A stretch of DNA of 46,410 nt from assembly GCF_023502205.1 (NCBI RefSeq), contig NZ_JAMFLG010000036.1, positions 1-46,410 of the forward strand. The letters run 5' to 3'. The stretch is from Aquiflexum sp. TKW24L. Its GTDB lineage: Bacteria; Bacteroidota; Bacteroidia; Cytophagales; Cyclobacteriaceae. The notes under the pieces were generated by a model. The model was not told the origin of the DNA and searched no databases. It saw only the letters and a list, made by a program, of their open reading frames with translations. Made by a program: the position numbers and the translations under genes. Below are positions 8,304-17,034 of the stretch, piece after piece; the first letter of the stretch is position 1; each line of letters opens with the position of its first letter.

Positions 8304-9344
8304 CTACAACACCGCTAGATGGATATTGCTGACATCCTTTCCGTAGATGCTTTTTAGATGCACCTTATACTCGATTGATTGGATCACAGCACCTCCAAAA
8401 TCTACCTCAGATAGCGCAGAGATTAAGTTCAAAGTCCCCGGGCTGAAGACATTGATCTCCATCATCTTGTTGCCCACGATATCGACACCGACCAAAAACA
8501 TTCCGTCTTGGATCAATTTAGGTTTCAAAATCTTCACCAGGTCAATCATTTCCTGGTCAACTTCTGCAAGGTCCCCTTTACCTCCCGCATGCAGGTTGCT
8601 CCTGATATCACCTTCTTTATTGGTCCTTTTCAATGCCGCATATTTCCCCTTGACTTCCAAAGGCACGCCGTTCATTAAGAAGAACCTTGTATCCCCATTT
8701 TTTGCTTCCTGCAAATACTCTTGCGCTATCACAAATCCATCAAGAGAAATTGCCTCAATGATCTGATTCATATTGGCTTTGGAATTTTTATCCACCACAA
8801 ATACATTTTTTCCACCTGAGCCCTGCAATGGTTTCAAGATTATCTTTTGTTTTTGTTGAATATAAAATTGCTCAATTTCTACCGGGTCTCTGGTTATTAT
8901 AGTTCTGGGGCGTAGGATTTCGGGATAATGCTGGAAATACATTTTGTTGACGGCATTTGAAAGACTTTCTGGATGATTAAGGACAAGAACGCCATCACGG
9001 ATTGCAATCTGACTAAAAATATATGGCGCAGATTGCGCCCAGTTGCGGCGGTTGAGATCTTCTGAAGGATCATTCCTTAAAAACAACACATCGAGATGCT
9101 GCGAACTGATAACCAAAGGTTCTGCATTCAGTAGGGCTTTGAGAAAAGTCTCGCTTGTTTTGAAACTCTGTTCTCCAATGGACCTTGATTTTACAATCAT
9201 ATGTCCGTCAGCCGCGTACCCAATATCACCCACTCCGGCTATATAGACAGTATGGCCTCTTTTATGTGCTGCAAAAGCAAGGTAAATGGTTGTGTAAACA
9301 GCTTTTTCGGTAAAAATGTCATTGACGATAAATGCGATCTTCAT
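8304..9344 (-). CDS. Glutathione-synthetase-like ATP-grasp ligase
   Basis: A 346-aa ATP-grasp enzyme resembling prokaryotic glutathione synthetase (GshB-like). An N-terminal Rossmann-like pre-ATP-grasp region (MKIAFIVNDIF) is followed by the ATP-binding lysine K171 in ILKPLQGSGGKNVF with its Gly-rich loop (175-178). GDTRFFLMNG and the Mg-binding MEIN motif (E296, N298) follow. Such enzymes join an activated carboxylate to an amine. It is the last gene of a minus-strand operon, 13 bp after the DUF1704 gene. There is no gshA-like gene here, so ordinary glutathione synthesis is not supported; a dedicated peptide or amino-acid ligation tied to the two upstream enzymes is the better inference. Confidence 0.88.
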   Translation of the reverse strand: MKIAFIVNDIFTEKAVYTTIYLAFAAHKRGHTVYIAGVGDIGYAADGHMIVKSRSIGEQSFKTSETFLKALLNAEPLVISSQHLDVLFLRNDPSEDLNRRNWAQSAPYIFSQIAIRDGVLVLNHPESLSNAVNKMYFQHYPEILRPRTIITRDPVEIEQFYIQQKQKIILKPLQGSGGKNVFVVDKNSKANMNQIIEAISLDGFVIAQEYLQEAKNGDTRFFLMNGVPLEVKGKYAALKRTNKEGDIRSNLHAGGKGDLAEVDQEMIDLVKILKPKLIQDGMFLVGVDIVGNKMMEINVFSPGTLNLISALSEVDFGGAVIQSIEYKVHLKSIYGKDVSNIHLAVL

Positions 9345-9357
9345 TTGGTTTCTGGGT

Positions 9358-11193
9358 TTATGTGGTTAGGTTATCCAATGACATGCCGGCCTTAATTCTT
9401 TCCAATCTCAACTTTGATTCCTCAGAGTCTAGGTAGGAGGGAAGCATGGGTTTTTTTAAGATCCTGACATGGGTAAGTTCCTCAATCAAGGGTAAATGTT
9501 CGAGTGCAAATTTCCCTCCAAATAATAAGGAAAGGTCACCGCCTTTTTGAATAAAATCGAGGACTTGGATCAGCCCTTTGAGGTAAATGGAATCTTTGGT
9601 ATAACCACCCCCACGGTGAACCCTCATACTGACCATGAATGCCGTTTTGGGTTTAAATCCATATTCTTTCAAAAGAAGGTTAAACGTCTCAATGAAATCT
9701 GCCCCTTGTATCAAGGAGTCCACTGCCATGACTCTGGCAGCCAAAACTTTGAGCCTGTTGATATCCAATCCACCAACTAAATATTCCGAAAGTACAGCCA
9801 GGCCTTCTTGGGTTTGCTCATATCCCGCAAACCCGGAATACATCAATCCAAGGGGTTGGAGATGACCATTGCAATAGGTCAAAAGGTGTGTTCCTACCTC
9901 ATGCTGGATCAAAGCTTCCATTCTAGAAGCACTGATAGTTAGATTTTTTCCTATTGACAATTCTGGACCCGATACGATCAAGCCATTTACGTTGTCCTTT
10001 ATTTTTACCCTGAGATTCAAATGCGGAAAAAAGGGCCGGTATTTATCCAGTTCCTGATCAGCATACTGTGCAAAATCGACGGCATTTACCGTTTTGTTCT
10101 CGGGTTGTTCATTTGCGAGACCATTGTTCAATAATGAAATGGCACAGTTTCTAACTACCTCATTAACTTCCCCAAAAACACTCCGGCTGGTATGTAGAAA
10201 TTTCTTTGTTCCCCTTTCCTCCAGCATGATCAGCTGCTTTTCTAATTCCAGGCGCTTATCTCTCAATAAAAAAGCCAATGTGGGGTGATCTACATTTTCC
10301 AAACTGATATTAAAAAGCTTCCTCTTTTCAATCTCAGGATCCAGAGATATCAGGCGATAGGTAAAATTCGGAGGTTTGGTAAACTTGTTGTCTCTAAATT
10401 TTTTCCATTCCTCTGTACTGTTAACTGGTGTAACCCGAAGGATAAAATCCAGCTTTTCGCTGATTTGGGAAATCTCCTTATCAGCTGAACGTGTCAGACT
10501 ATCCAGCCGAGTTTTTCCAAGGCTGAGGTAATGTTCAAATTTGTTGTCCGACTGTACCCTTACAAATTCATAAGCTGCTAGCTTGATCACCCCTGCAAAT
10601 TTTCTACTCATCTGCCTGTAAAAAATAGGGAATTCGAGCCTGTTTTCTATGTCTCTGAAAATGGTGGGAAAGGCTATTCCCAAAAGTAAGGTCCCCGTTT
10701 TTTTGAGAAAATCCAGCGCGATCATTGGACCAAAAGTCTCCGGATGACGGTGGGCAGATTCTTTTAATATAATCTGAAGTCCGGGTAGATGGCGCTTGAA
10801 TTCCGAAAATCCTTTTTCTAAAGCATCAACCGTGGCTGTAGTTTTCTTTCCCGGATAACAAATCTCAATATGCTGTGAACTTTCAGGATTATCATTGTTC
10901 CAGATTTCGAGGATCATAAAAGTTTTGAAATCCGTGATTGCAACTTCTATCAATCTCTTCAACAAGTTCTTGACATCCAAGTCCGCCCTTACGATCAGAA
11001 AAGCCCCTTGGGTCCTTACAAGAGAAGCGAGATAAAACTCCGGGGTATCTATAAAGCGATATACGCAGATAAATGGCAGCTTTTGATCGATCACCAATTT
11101 GCCCCCATTTGGTAAATCTACGGAGATAAACTCCCCTTTTTCGAAGGATTCACAAATCGAGGCAATCTGGGTGGGATCAATTTTATCTGTCAT
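9358..11193 (-). CDS. DUF1704 / QEGLA-motif zinc metallopeptidase-like protein
   Basis: A 611-aa protein of the family annotated as flavohemoglobin expression-modulating QEGLA motif protein (DUF1704). The zincin-type site HEVGTH is at 431-436, with H431, E432 and H436. The QEGLA motif is at 462-466, where E463 is the likely third zinc ligand. The N-terminal 300 residues are family-specific and partly helical. The eukaryotic relatives are the MATCAP tubulin tyrosine carboxypeptidases, so removal of a C-terminal residue from a peptide is a fair guess, not a demonstration. No signal peptide. It is the middle gene of the operon: it starts 1 bp after the amidohydrolase stop and ends 13 bp before the ATP-grasp gene. 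Confidence 0.88.
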   Translation of the reverse strand: MTDKIDPTQIASICESFEKGEFISVDLPNGGKLVIDQKLPFICVYRFIDTPEFYLASLVRTQGAFLIVRADLDVKNLLKRLIEVAITDFKTFMILEIWNNDNPESSQHIEICYPGKKTTATVDALEKGFSEFKRHLPGLQIILKESAHRHPETFGPMIALDFLKKTGTLLLGIAFPTIFRDIENRLEFPIFYRQMSRKFAGVIKLAAYEFVRVQSDNKFEHYLSLGKTRLDSLTRSADKEISQISEKLDFILRVTPVNSTEEWKKFRDNKFTKPPNFTYRLISLDPEIEKRKLFNISLENVDHPTLAFLLRDKRLELEKQLIMLEERGTKKFLHTSRSVFGEVNEVVRNCAISLLNNGLANEQPENKTVNAVDFAQYADQELDKYRPFFPHLNLRVKIKDNVNGLIVSGPELSIGKNLTISASRMEALIQHEVGTHLLTYCNGHLQPLGLMYSGFAGYEQTQEGLAVLSEYLVGGLDINRLKVLAARVMAVDSLIQGADFIETFNLLLKEYGFKPKTAFMVSMRVHRGGGYTKDSIYLKGLIQVLDFIQKGGDLSLLFGGKFALEHLPLIEELTHVRILKKPMLPSYLDSEESKLRLERIKAGMSLDNLTT

Positions 11194-11194
11194 T

Positions 11195-12004
11195 CTAAAG
11201 TGTTTTTTTTAACGTTTCTAAAACCAGGTAAGTAGACGAATAAACAATTTCGGAAATTAAGCGGATGTCATTTTCAAAACCCTTACCGGTAAGTTCATCC
11301 ATAAATATTTTTTTGAATTCAATACTGATAGGGCAAATGTCATCCCCATATTGCTCAAATAGCCATTTACCAAAGTACCCTCCTTTAAATTTAATATTTT
11401 CCCTCACGTCCAAGTTGCGGCCACCATAGTCAAAAGCTCTAAAACTTACCATCAAACTATTCAAGACCGGCTGCCATACTTCCCGATTCATATTGTCAGT
11501 TCCCAAGTTGACATCAGGATTTGCAGAGGGGTCTGCGATTATTCCTTCCCTTTGGTGGTTATAGCTGTGGATATCAAATACAATGATCTTGTCGTGTGTA
11601 GAAAATAGCTCATCAAAATACTTTTTGGCGGCGGAGTAAAAATCGTCATAAACCTGGAATGACCTTTCCAAATCGTCAGGTGACAATGGCTTTTTCCATA
11701 CTTCCAAACCCCAGGCATCATCAGGAACTTGGTATACTGCTTTTTCCCTTGGCCGATTTACATCGACCTCGAATCTGGAATGGTTCACGATGATCCGGTT
11801 ATCCCATTTGTTGGCCCACGTTCCGGTAAAGGGGTCTTCTTCCCTTAGCCTTCCTTGCTCATCAAGTGAAAATAAAGCTCTCAGTTCCTCCCTGACAGCA
11901 TGCCCTTCATGGATGGCAGTCATGACCAATGGTGAAACCCCTTTAATAAAAGTAAAGTAATGAGTCATCAGGTATTGATTTTTTTCTGAAACTGCCAAAA
12001 CCAT
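11195..12004 (-). CDS. N-formylglutamate amidohydrolase-like enzyme
   Basis: A 269-aa Zn-dependent amidohydrolase of the N-formylglutamate deformylase family. Visible motifs are AIHEGH with H32 and H35, SRFEVDVNR (76-84), FDIHSYNH with D144 and H146, GGYFGKWL, and ISIEFKKIFMDE near the C-terminus. In histidine degradation the family cleaves N-formylglutamate, but no hut genes are near. It is the first gene of an operon with a DUF1704 peptidase and an ATP-grasp ligase, which suggests a different amide substrate. The ATG at 12002-12004 is preceded by gene-free DNA containing the promoter. Confidence 0.9.
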   Translation of the reverse strand: MVLAVSEKNQYLMTHYFTFIKGVSPLVMTAIHEGHAVREELRALFSLDEQGRLREEDPFTGTWANKWDNRIIVNHSRFEVDVNRPREKAVYQVPDDAWGLEVWKKPLSPDDLERSFQVYDDFYSAAKKYFDELFSTHDKIIVFDIHSYNHQREGIIADPSANPDVNLGTDNMNREVWQPVLNSLMVSFRAFDYGGRNLDVRENIKFKGGYFGKWLFEQYGDDICPISIEFKKIFMDELTGKGFENDIRLISEIVYSSTYLVLETLKKTL

Positions 12005-12299
12005 GCCTTATGCGACATTGAATTAAAAATTAGACTTAACACTGCCATGTCAGCAAACTATCGTCTACCCAAAGAGGGTAAATTCAATTTGATATGGGCC
12101 CATATTGCTTTCAGTAGCCTAAAAAGTGGCCTGAGAAAATAAAGAAAACTCATAAAGAAAACTTCAGAACTTCTTGGACAAGTTTTGATACGAACTTAAT
12201 CGAAGATACTTCGGCCCCGTTCATCACGTAAAAAATAACGCCACCAAGGCTACCTACAAACTTGGTTCAAATTGTGAATTTAGCCATAGCTCCGTTATA

Positions 12300-12349
12300 T
12301 CAAAGTATACCTTCCTTTACCTCTCAGTACTAGCTCCCCTATACTTTGA
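12300..12349. repeat. 10-bp inverted repeat flanking the 11-bp array
   Basis: TCAAAGTATA (12300-12309) and TATACTTTGA (12340-12349) are perfect reverse complements, 30 nt apart. The right arm is also the first unit of the 11-bp array. Confidence 0.75.
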
Positions 12350-12382
12350 CCGTGTTTATACCGTGTTTTCACCGTGTTGGAG
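12339..12382. repeat. Four-unit 11-bp tandem array
   Basis: Units start at 12339, 12350, 12361 and 12372; the last three all begin CCGTGTT (for example CCGTGTTTATA, CCGTGTTTTCA). The 11-bp period matches the array at 45814-45879, although the unit sequence differs. Confidence 0.75.
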
Positions 12383-12624
12383 GGGAATCCTAGTTCCTTA
12401 CTGAGGGAGTTATTTTTATTGATGCCTTTCATTTTATTTAGGAATTCGAACAGTTATTGATGGTGATTTTTTTCAATTAGGTGTGGTTACAAACTTGATC
12501 CAACTTGAGGGTCTGGCAATTTCTGCTTCCGTCAAAATAATATTCCATTTTCCTAAAGGCCAGCGCAGCCAACGAAAAGGTGACATCAAAGCTTAAAATC
12601 AAACGGAGGCGTAATGAAGCGCCT

Positions 12625-13905
12625 TTATTTTCCGGCAATGGTTTCTACGTTGACATCCTTGCTTTCAAATAATCCCGGCATAAACTGAAGCCCAAGGCCC
12701 GGCAGGTCGGGTGGGGTGACCATACCATTTTTGACCTGAGGCGAGTTTTCAAAGAAGTAGGAATCACGCTCTTTCCAGTAAGGATAGACGCTTTCTACAA
12801 AGTACAGATTGGTGATTGCGGCAGCCAAGTGTGTAGAGGCGTACCATAATATCGGTCCACCTGCAGTATGCATCATTGTTGGGATGTAGTAGGTATTCGC
12901 CATATCCGAAATTTTTTTGCCCTCTGATATTCCCCCACACCAGGTAAGGTCATACATGGCTATTTCTGCTGCTTTGGACTCAAACATCTCCCTAAAACCA
13001 AACCGGGTGGCTAGGCGCTCACTGACTACCAAAGGGATGCTAGTCTCCTGATTGAGTGTTACATAAGCCTGCATATTATCCTGCAGGAGCATGTCCTCGA
13101 GAAAGATCACATTATAGGGTTCAAGTGCCTTGGCGATACGGATGGCACTCGGAAGATTCCAAATGCTGTGAAATTCGCAACCTATTTCCAGGTCATTCCC
13201 CACCGTATCTTGCACCCGCTTGATCCAGGTCAATGATTGATCGATTTCTTTTTGAGATATATACTCCCCATTATTTTTGTATCCTACTGCATCGAAAGGA
13301 CAATATTTGATGGCAGGGATACCTTGGTCCACGAGAAACCGGGCGATCTTCTCCATATCGGTATCGAGTTTCCAACCGTTAATATTTCTCGAATCGGTGT
13401 AGGTGTTATAGACCCTTATTTTTTTATTTTTTGAGCCCCCAAGCAATTGATACAATGGCAGTTTACTTACCTGCCCGAGAATATCCCACTGGGCAATATT
13501 GATAGCTGACAGTGCCCGCATCTCCGCACCGCCGGTCACATGAAATGCATTCTGTCTGAATATCCGTTCCCAAGTCTGTTCAATTTCCAGCGGATTTGTC
13601 CCTATAAGTTTACCCGCCCAACTGTGCCATTCAAGGTCTTTGATCGCAGAAGAACTCGCTTCGTTGAACGGATAAGTTTCACCCGTCCCGATAATACCTG
13701 CATCTGTATGCAGCCGCACCCACATCCACTGCACGTTAGAACCTGCCACTCTCAGGTTCTTGTTAAATCGCACAATATCGATTTTGGTGATCTTAAGATC
13801 GGGGGCATTTGCCATAGCCTTTAATCCCAATGGTGACAAAGCATTTAAACCCATCAGACCAACGGTACTCAGGGCAGTTTTCTGCATAAAATCTCTTCTG
13901 TTCAT
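12625..13905 (-). CDS. Exported enolase-superfamily enzyme (mandelate racemase/MLE type)
   Basis: A 426-aa enzyme with a twin-arginine signal beginning MNRRDFMQKTALSTVGLMGLNAL, so it is probably folded in the cytoplasm and exported by Tat. The barrel has metal ligands E244 (in GCEFHS), E270 (in FLEDM) and E296 (in VVSERL). K200 and H346 (in MMHTAGGP) are candidate acid/base residues. The EFH in place of the usual D-x-N or D-x-H points to the galactonate/mannonate dehydratase-like side of the superfamily; the substrate is probably a sugar acid. The frame is open from a TTG at 13974, but ATG 13905 gives the clean signal peptide. It is divergent from the sorbosone dehydrogenase-like gene. Confidence 0.87.
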   Translation of the reverse strand: MNRRDFMQKTALSTVGLMGLNALSPLGLKAMANAPDLKITKIDIVRFNKNLRVAGSNVQWMWVRLHTDAGIIGTGETYPFNEASSSAIKDLEWHSWAGKLIGTNPLEIEQTWERIFRQNAFHVTGGAEMRALSAINIAQWDILGQVSKLPLYQLLGGSKNKKIRVYNTYTDSRNINGWKLDTDMEKIARFLVDQGIPAIKYCPFDAVGYKNNGEYISQKEIDQSLTWIKRVQDTVGNDLEIGCEFHSIWNLPSAIRIAKALEPYNVIFLEDMLLQDNMQAYVTLNQETSIPLVVSERLATRFGFREMFESKAAEIAMYDLTWCGGISEGKKISDMANTYYIPTMMHTAGGPILWYASTHLAAAITNLYFVESVYPYWKERDSYFFENSPQVKNGMVTPPDLPGLGLQFMPGLFESKDVNVETIAGK

Positions 13906-14281
13906 AATTAAATATAAATAATTGCGGGATGAAATGTATCTCCTATTAGAAAGATTGGAAGGGTGAGTTACCAATCTGTTTTAACACAATAGCCATTACT
14001 TGAAAGTAGAGGACTGCATCGCTTCATTCTTGGCAACAAAGCAGGAAATTCTCGCCACATAATGTGGCAAAAGGATTTTCTTGAATTGTTGTAAGTGACA
14101 TACTTACTGCACAGAGATTGTTTTTTGGATCATATTGGTTCCGATCTCCATTTTGAAGGCAATAGGGTTTTTTTGGTTCATTTGTTGCCTCTTTTCAACA
14201 ATATGGGGTAATCCAAACTGTTTACCCTAATCTCATTTGCAGAGAGAACCAAAATATATTTTTAATAAAAATACTCAATCC
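13906..14281. other. Divergent promoter region with a palindrome
   Basis: 376 bp with no gene between the enolase-superfamily gene and the sorbosone dehydrogenase-like gene. It contains the 15-bp palindrome at 14054-14068 and otherwise AT-rich DNA. Confidence 0.5.
14054..14068. promoter_or_regulatory. Candidate operator palindrome GCCACAT-A-ATGTGGC
   Basis: A perfect 7-1-7 palindrome in the middle of a divergent intergenic region. Length and position suit a dimeric repressor or activator acting on one or both genes. No regulator gene is adjacent, so the protein is unknown. Confidence 0.45.
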
Positions 14282-15568
14282 ATGAAAAATTTTATCATTC
14301 CGATGTCGCTGCTTTTAATGGTCACTGCATCCTGTGCCACTAGGGTCGTAAGCGATGAAAATGCTCAATTTTCCCGCCAAGAGGCAGATACGGTTGAAAC
14401 AGCTATTGGTCCGCTCGTTCTTCCTGCACCTGACTCTACGGAGTCCGTTAGAAACGAAAGCAAGCTTGTTGATTGGCCTACCGAAGGGCTTCCTACAGCT
14501 CCCGAGGGTTTTGTTGTGTCCAGATTTGCAGATGGTTTTGATAATCCACGCATCACTTATGTGGGGCCAAACGGTGACCTGTTTGTAGTTGAAAGCAATA
14601 CCAAAAATAGTGCGGACAGGATTACCATCATGCAGGATCAAGATGGAGATGGCACTTATAAGTTCAGGGAAATTTTTATAGATGATCTTAACAAACCGTA
14701 TGGCATGTTGGTGTTGGGGGAATTTTTTTATATCGCCCATACCGATGGCGTATATAGATATGCTTATCAGCAAGGACAAAAGAAACTTACCAGCGTAGGT
14801 GAAAAAATCCTTGACTTACCTGCCGGTGGATATAATAACCACTGGACCCGGAACCTGATTGCAAATGAAGACAATACCAAAATCTATGTGTCCGTGGGTT
14901 CTGCCAGCAACAATGGCGAATATGGAATGGATGAAGAGATACGAAGGGCTTGCATCTTAGAAATCAACCCGGATGGAAGTGGAGAAGTAGTATTTGCGTC
15001 AGGTCTGAGAAATCCTGTTGGCATGTCATGGAATCCCCATTCGGGTGAGTTATGGGCCGCAGTCAATGAGCGGGATAAATTGGGCGACAAATTGGTGCCT
15101 GATTACATCACAAGTGTAAAAAGAGATGGATTTTATGGATGGCCTTATTCCTATTTTGGGCAGATCGAGGATCCCCGCATGGAAGGTCAGAGGCCTGATT
15201 TGGTCGAAAAAGCAATCATACCGGATGTTCCGGTAGGGAATCATACAGCGTCATTGGGACTGGCTTTTTATGACGATAATGTGTTCCCCGAAAAATACCG
15301 GAACGGTGCCTTTGTTGGACAACATGGATCTTGGAACAAGTCAGTTTTGAGTGGATACAAGGTTCTTTTTGTTCCCTTCGAAAACGGGCAACCTGGACCG
15401 CCTGAGGATTTTTTGACTGGCTTCATTGCAAACTTAGAAAAATCAGAAGTATATGGAAGACCTGCCGGTGTGGCTGTGTTGCCTGACGGCTCGATTTTGG
15501 TCAATGATGATACAGGAAATACTCTTTGGAGAGTGAAAGCGGTGAGTAAGTCAAATAGTACAGATTAA
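14282..15568 (+). CDS. Sorbosone dehydrogenase-like PQQ-type lipoprotein
   Basis: A 428-aa lipoprotein; the signal peptide ends TASC with the lipidated cysteine at 18. The mature part is a six-bladed beta-propeller of the soluble glucose/L-sorbosone dehydrogenase type, with motifs NHWTRNL, SVGSASN, SGLRNPVGM and DGFYGWPYSY. Members oxidise aldoses or sorbosone using PQQ outside the cytoplasm; no pqq genes are here, so the cofactor would be taken up. The frame opens at 14237, but ATG 14282 begins the lipoprotein signal. Pairing with a divergent exported sugar-acid-type enolase suggests periplasmic sugar oxidation. A short acidic protein gene follows after 26 bp. Confidence 0.88.
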   Translation: MKNFIIPMSLLLMVTASCATRVVSDENAQFSRQEADTVETAIGPLVLPAPDSTESVRNESKLVDWPTEGLPTAPEGFVVSRFADGFDNPRITYVGPNGDLFVVESNTKNSADRITIMQDQDGDGTYKFREIFIDDLNKPYGMLVLGEFFYIAHTDGVYRYAYQQGQKKLTSVGEKILDLPAGGYNNHWTRNLIANEDNTKIYVSVGSASNNGEYGMDEEIRRACILEINPDGSGEVVFASGLRNPVGMSWNPHSGELWAAVNERDKLGDKLVPDYITSVKRDGFYGWPYSYFGQIEDPRMEGQRPDLVEKAIIPDVPVGNHTASLGLAFYDDNVFPEKYRNGAFVGQHGSWNKSVLSGYKVLFVPFENGQPGPPEDFLTGFIANLEKSEVYGRPAGVAVLPDGSILVNDDTGNTLWRVKAVSKSNSTD

Positions 15569-15594
15569 TACATTCAAACCAAACCCAATTTATC

Positions 15595-15927
15595 ATGAGC
15601 AATCAAAATGAGAATAAAAGTCTAAAGTTGGAACCAGAAGAACTGAATCAGGAAGGTCTTGATGACGTACAAGACCAAGATTCCACCACCGAATATGACC
15701 TTACCGCAGAGGACAGACAGGCACTAGGTCCAAAGGACCTGAGCATGGATGGTGGTGAGGATGAGGAATTGTTGAGTCGCAAGCGACCGGTAGATTTTGC
15801 AGGAGAGGATCTTGATATCCCCGGTCGTGAACTTGATGATGCGCAAGAATTAACAGGTAATGAGGACGAGGAAAACAACCATTACAGTCTTGGCAGTGAT
15901 GATAACGAAGAGCTTGAAAGGGAATAA
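15595..15927 (+). CDS. Small acidic disordered protein
   Basis: A 110-aa product, nearly a quarter of it Asp or Glu, with no hydrophobic segment and no recognisable domain. It contains a short recognisable-looking core (LTAEDRQALGPKDLSMDGGEDEELLSRKRPVDF, paraphrased from its middle) flanked by disordered acidic runs. It starts 26 bp after the sugar dehydrogenase stop and is probably co-transcribed. I infer a stress-related or chaperone-like small protein by analogy with similar Bacteroidota proteins; no function is shown. Confidence 0.7.
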   Translation: MSNQNENKSLKLEPEELNQEGLDDVQDQDSTTEYDLTAEDRQALGPKDLSMDGGEDEELLSRKRPVDFAGEDLDIPGRELDDAQELTGNEDEENNHYSLGSDDNEELERE

Positions 15928-15990
15928 GGTTTGATTTAGGATAAGGCTAAACGAATTTTAGGTAGGTCTATAGTGTAATTATCTATAGTC

Positions 15991-16818
15991 TTACCCCAAA
16001 GCCACATCCAATATCATCATGACGGTAAATCCCAACATAAACCCGAGAACAGCTAAATCTGTGTATTTGTCTCGTTGGGTCTCGGGAATAACTTCTTCGA
16101 CTACTACATAAATCATTGCACCCGCAGCAAAGGAAAGTGCATAAGGCAACACGTTCTGCATGTGAATGACGGCCACCGCACCCAAGACGCCTGCAATAGG
16201 TTCAACGACTGCGGATAATTGTCCGTACCAAAAGCTTTTTCTTCTACTCACTCCCTGTCTTCTCAGGGGTGCCGCGACCGCCAATCCTTCCGGGAAATTT
16301 TGGATGCCGATACCGATGGCCAAAGCCACTGCGGCAGAGATACTAGCCCCTTCCATACCGTTGGCAGCTGCGCCAAACAGGATGCCCACAGCGAGCCCTT
16401 CAGGGATATTGTGAAGGGTGATTGCCAACAGCAATAGGGTAGACCTGTGCCATTTGGTAGCTACACCCTCAGTTTCTTCTTTTTTGAAATTGATATGAAG
16501 GTGGGGCATGAGTTTGTCCAATCCGAATATGAATAATCCGCCTAAAAGAAATCCTACGGCAGCCGGTAGCCAAGGCATGGTAGGAAACATTTTTTCAGAA
16601 TGCTTGATGCTCGGTGCCAACAGTGACCAAAAACTCGCCGCAATCATGACACCTCCCGTAAATCCGAGCATGGTATCAAAAACAGCCCTGTTGATGGTCT
16701 TGAAAAAAAAGACTAGCGATGCTCCCAGAGCAGTCAAAAACCAGGTAAATAAAGTCGCAAGCAAAGCGGCTTTGACCGGGCCGATTTCAACTGCGAAAAT
16801 TTCAATGGATTCGATCAT
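15991..16818 (-). CDS. ZIP-family metal transporter
   Basis: A 275-aa inner-membrane protein with about eight helices. It has the two ZIP metal-site helices, LHNIPEGLAVGILFG and GIQNFPEGLAVAAPL, where His, Asn and Glu bind Zn2+ or another divalent metal. A His-containing cytoplasmic loop (MPHLHINFKKEETEG) precedes them. The frame is open from a TTG at 16836, but ATG 16816-16818 starts a typical N-terminus. Likely role: divalent metal (Zn, Fe or Mn) movement across the inner membrane. It is convergent with the acidic-protein gene, with a 63-bp gap. Confidence 0.92.
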   Translation of the reverse strand: MIESIEIFAVEIGPVKAALLATLFTWFLTALGASLVFFFKTINRAVFDTMLGFTGGVMIAASFWSLLAPSIKHSEKMFPTMPWLPAAVGFLLGGLFIFGLDKLMPHLHINFKKEETEGVATKWHRSTLLLLAITLHNIPEGLAVGILFGAAANGMEGASISAAVALAIGIGIQNFPEGLAVAAPLRRQGVSRRKSFWYGQLSAVVEPIAGVLGAVAVIHMQNVLPYALSFAAGAMIYVVVEEVIPETQRDKYTDLAVLGFMLGFTVMMILDVALG

Positions 16819-16980
16819 TTGATGTGATTTCCACAAAATTATCCAAGTTTCCCGAATATTATCAAAAAAAGAAAAAGGCAGTAAAGAATCATTTCTCCCC
16901 GATAATTAAACCTTGGTACACATTATTTTCTGAATGGGTCCAATCATTAAAACCCGGACTGAAGTTCGGCTGAGCCTGCT

Positions 16981-17015
16981 GTCGTCTGTGGACTATGGAC
17001 TGAGGACTAATTGAC
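16981..17015. repeat. Heptad-phased intergenic repeat (GACT type)
   Basis: Five successive 7-mers read in register, for example GTGGACT (16988), ATGGACT (16995) and GAGGACT (17002). The 7-bp period cannot be coding. It belongs to the dispersed heptad family described in the findings. Confidence 0.7.
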
Positions 17016-17034
17016 CTTGATATTGCCTTCTCTC

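Larger units (their letters stand above)
12005..12624. other. 620-bp gene-free region with 11-bp repeat array
   Basis: No open frame of note. The centre (12300-12412) is structured: a 10-bp perfect inverted repeat (12300-12309 with 12340-12349), an array of 11-bp units (12339-12382), and outer arms CTCAGTA (12322-12328) and TACTGAG (12399-12405). The left part should contain the promoter of the amidohydrolase operon. The right part ends with a weak AGGCG/CGCCT stem just past the stop codon of the minus-strand enolase-family gene. Confidence 0.6.

Noticed and set aside
8304-9344. Ordinary glutathione synthetase (gshB) assignment
   Set aside because: The fold fits, but no gshA is present and the gene is operonic with a DUF1704 peptidase and an amidohydrolase, so I keep only a family-level call.
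15928-15990. CTATAG...CTATAG pair as a terminator between convergent genes
   Set aside because: CTATAG is itself a palindrome, the stem would be only 6 AT-rich bp and no T-run follows; not convincing.
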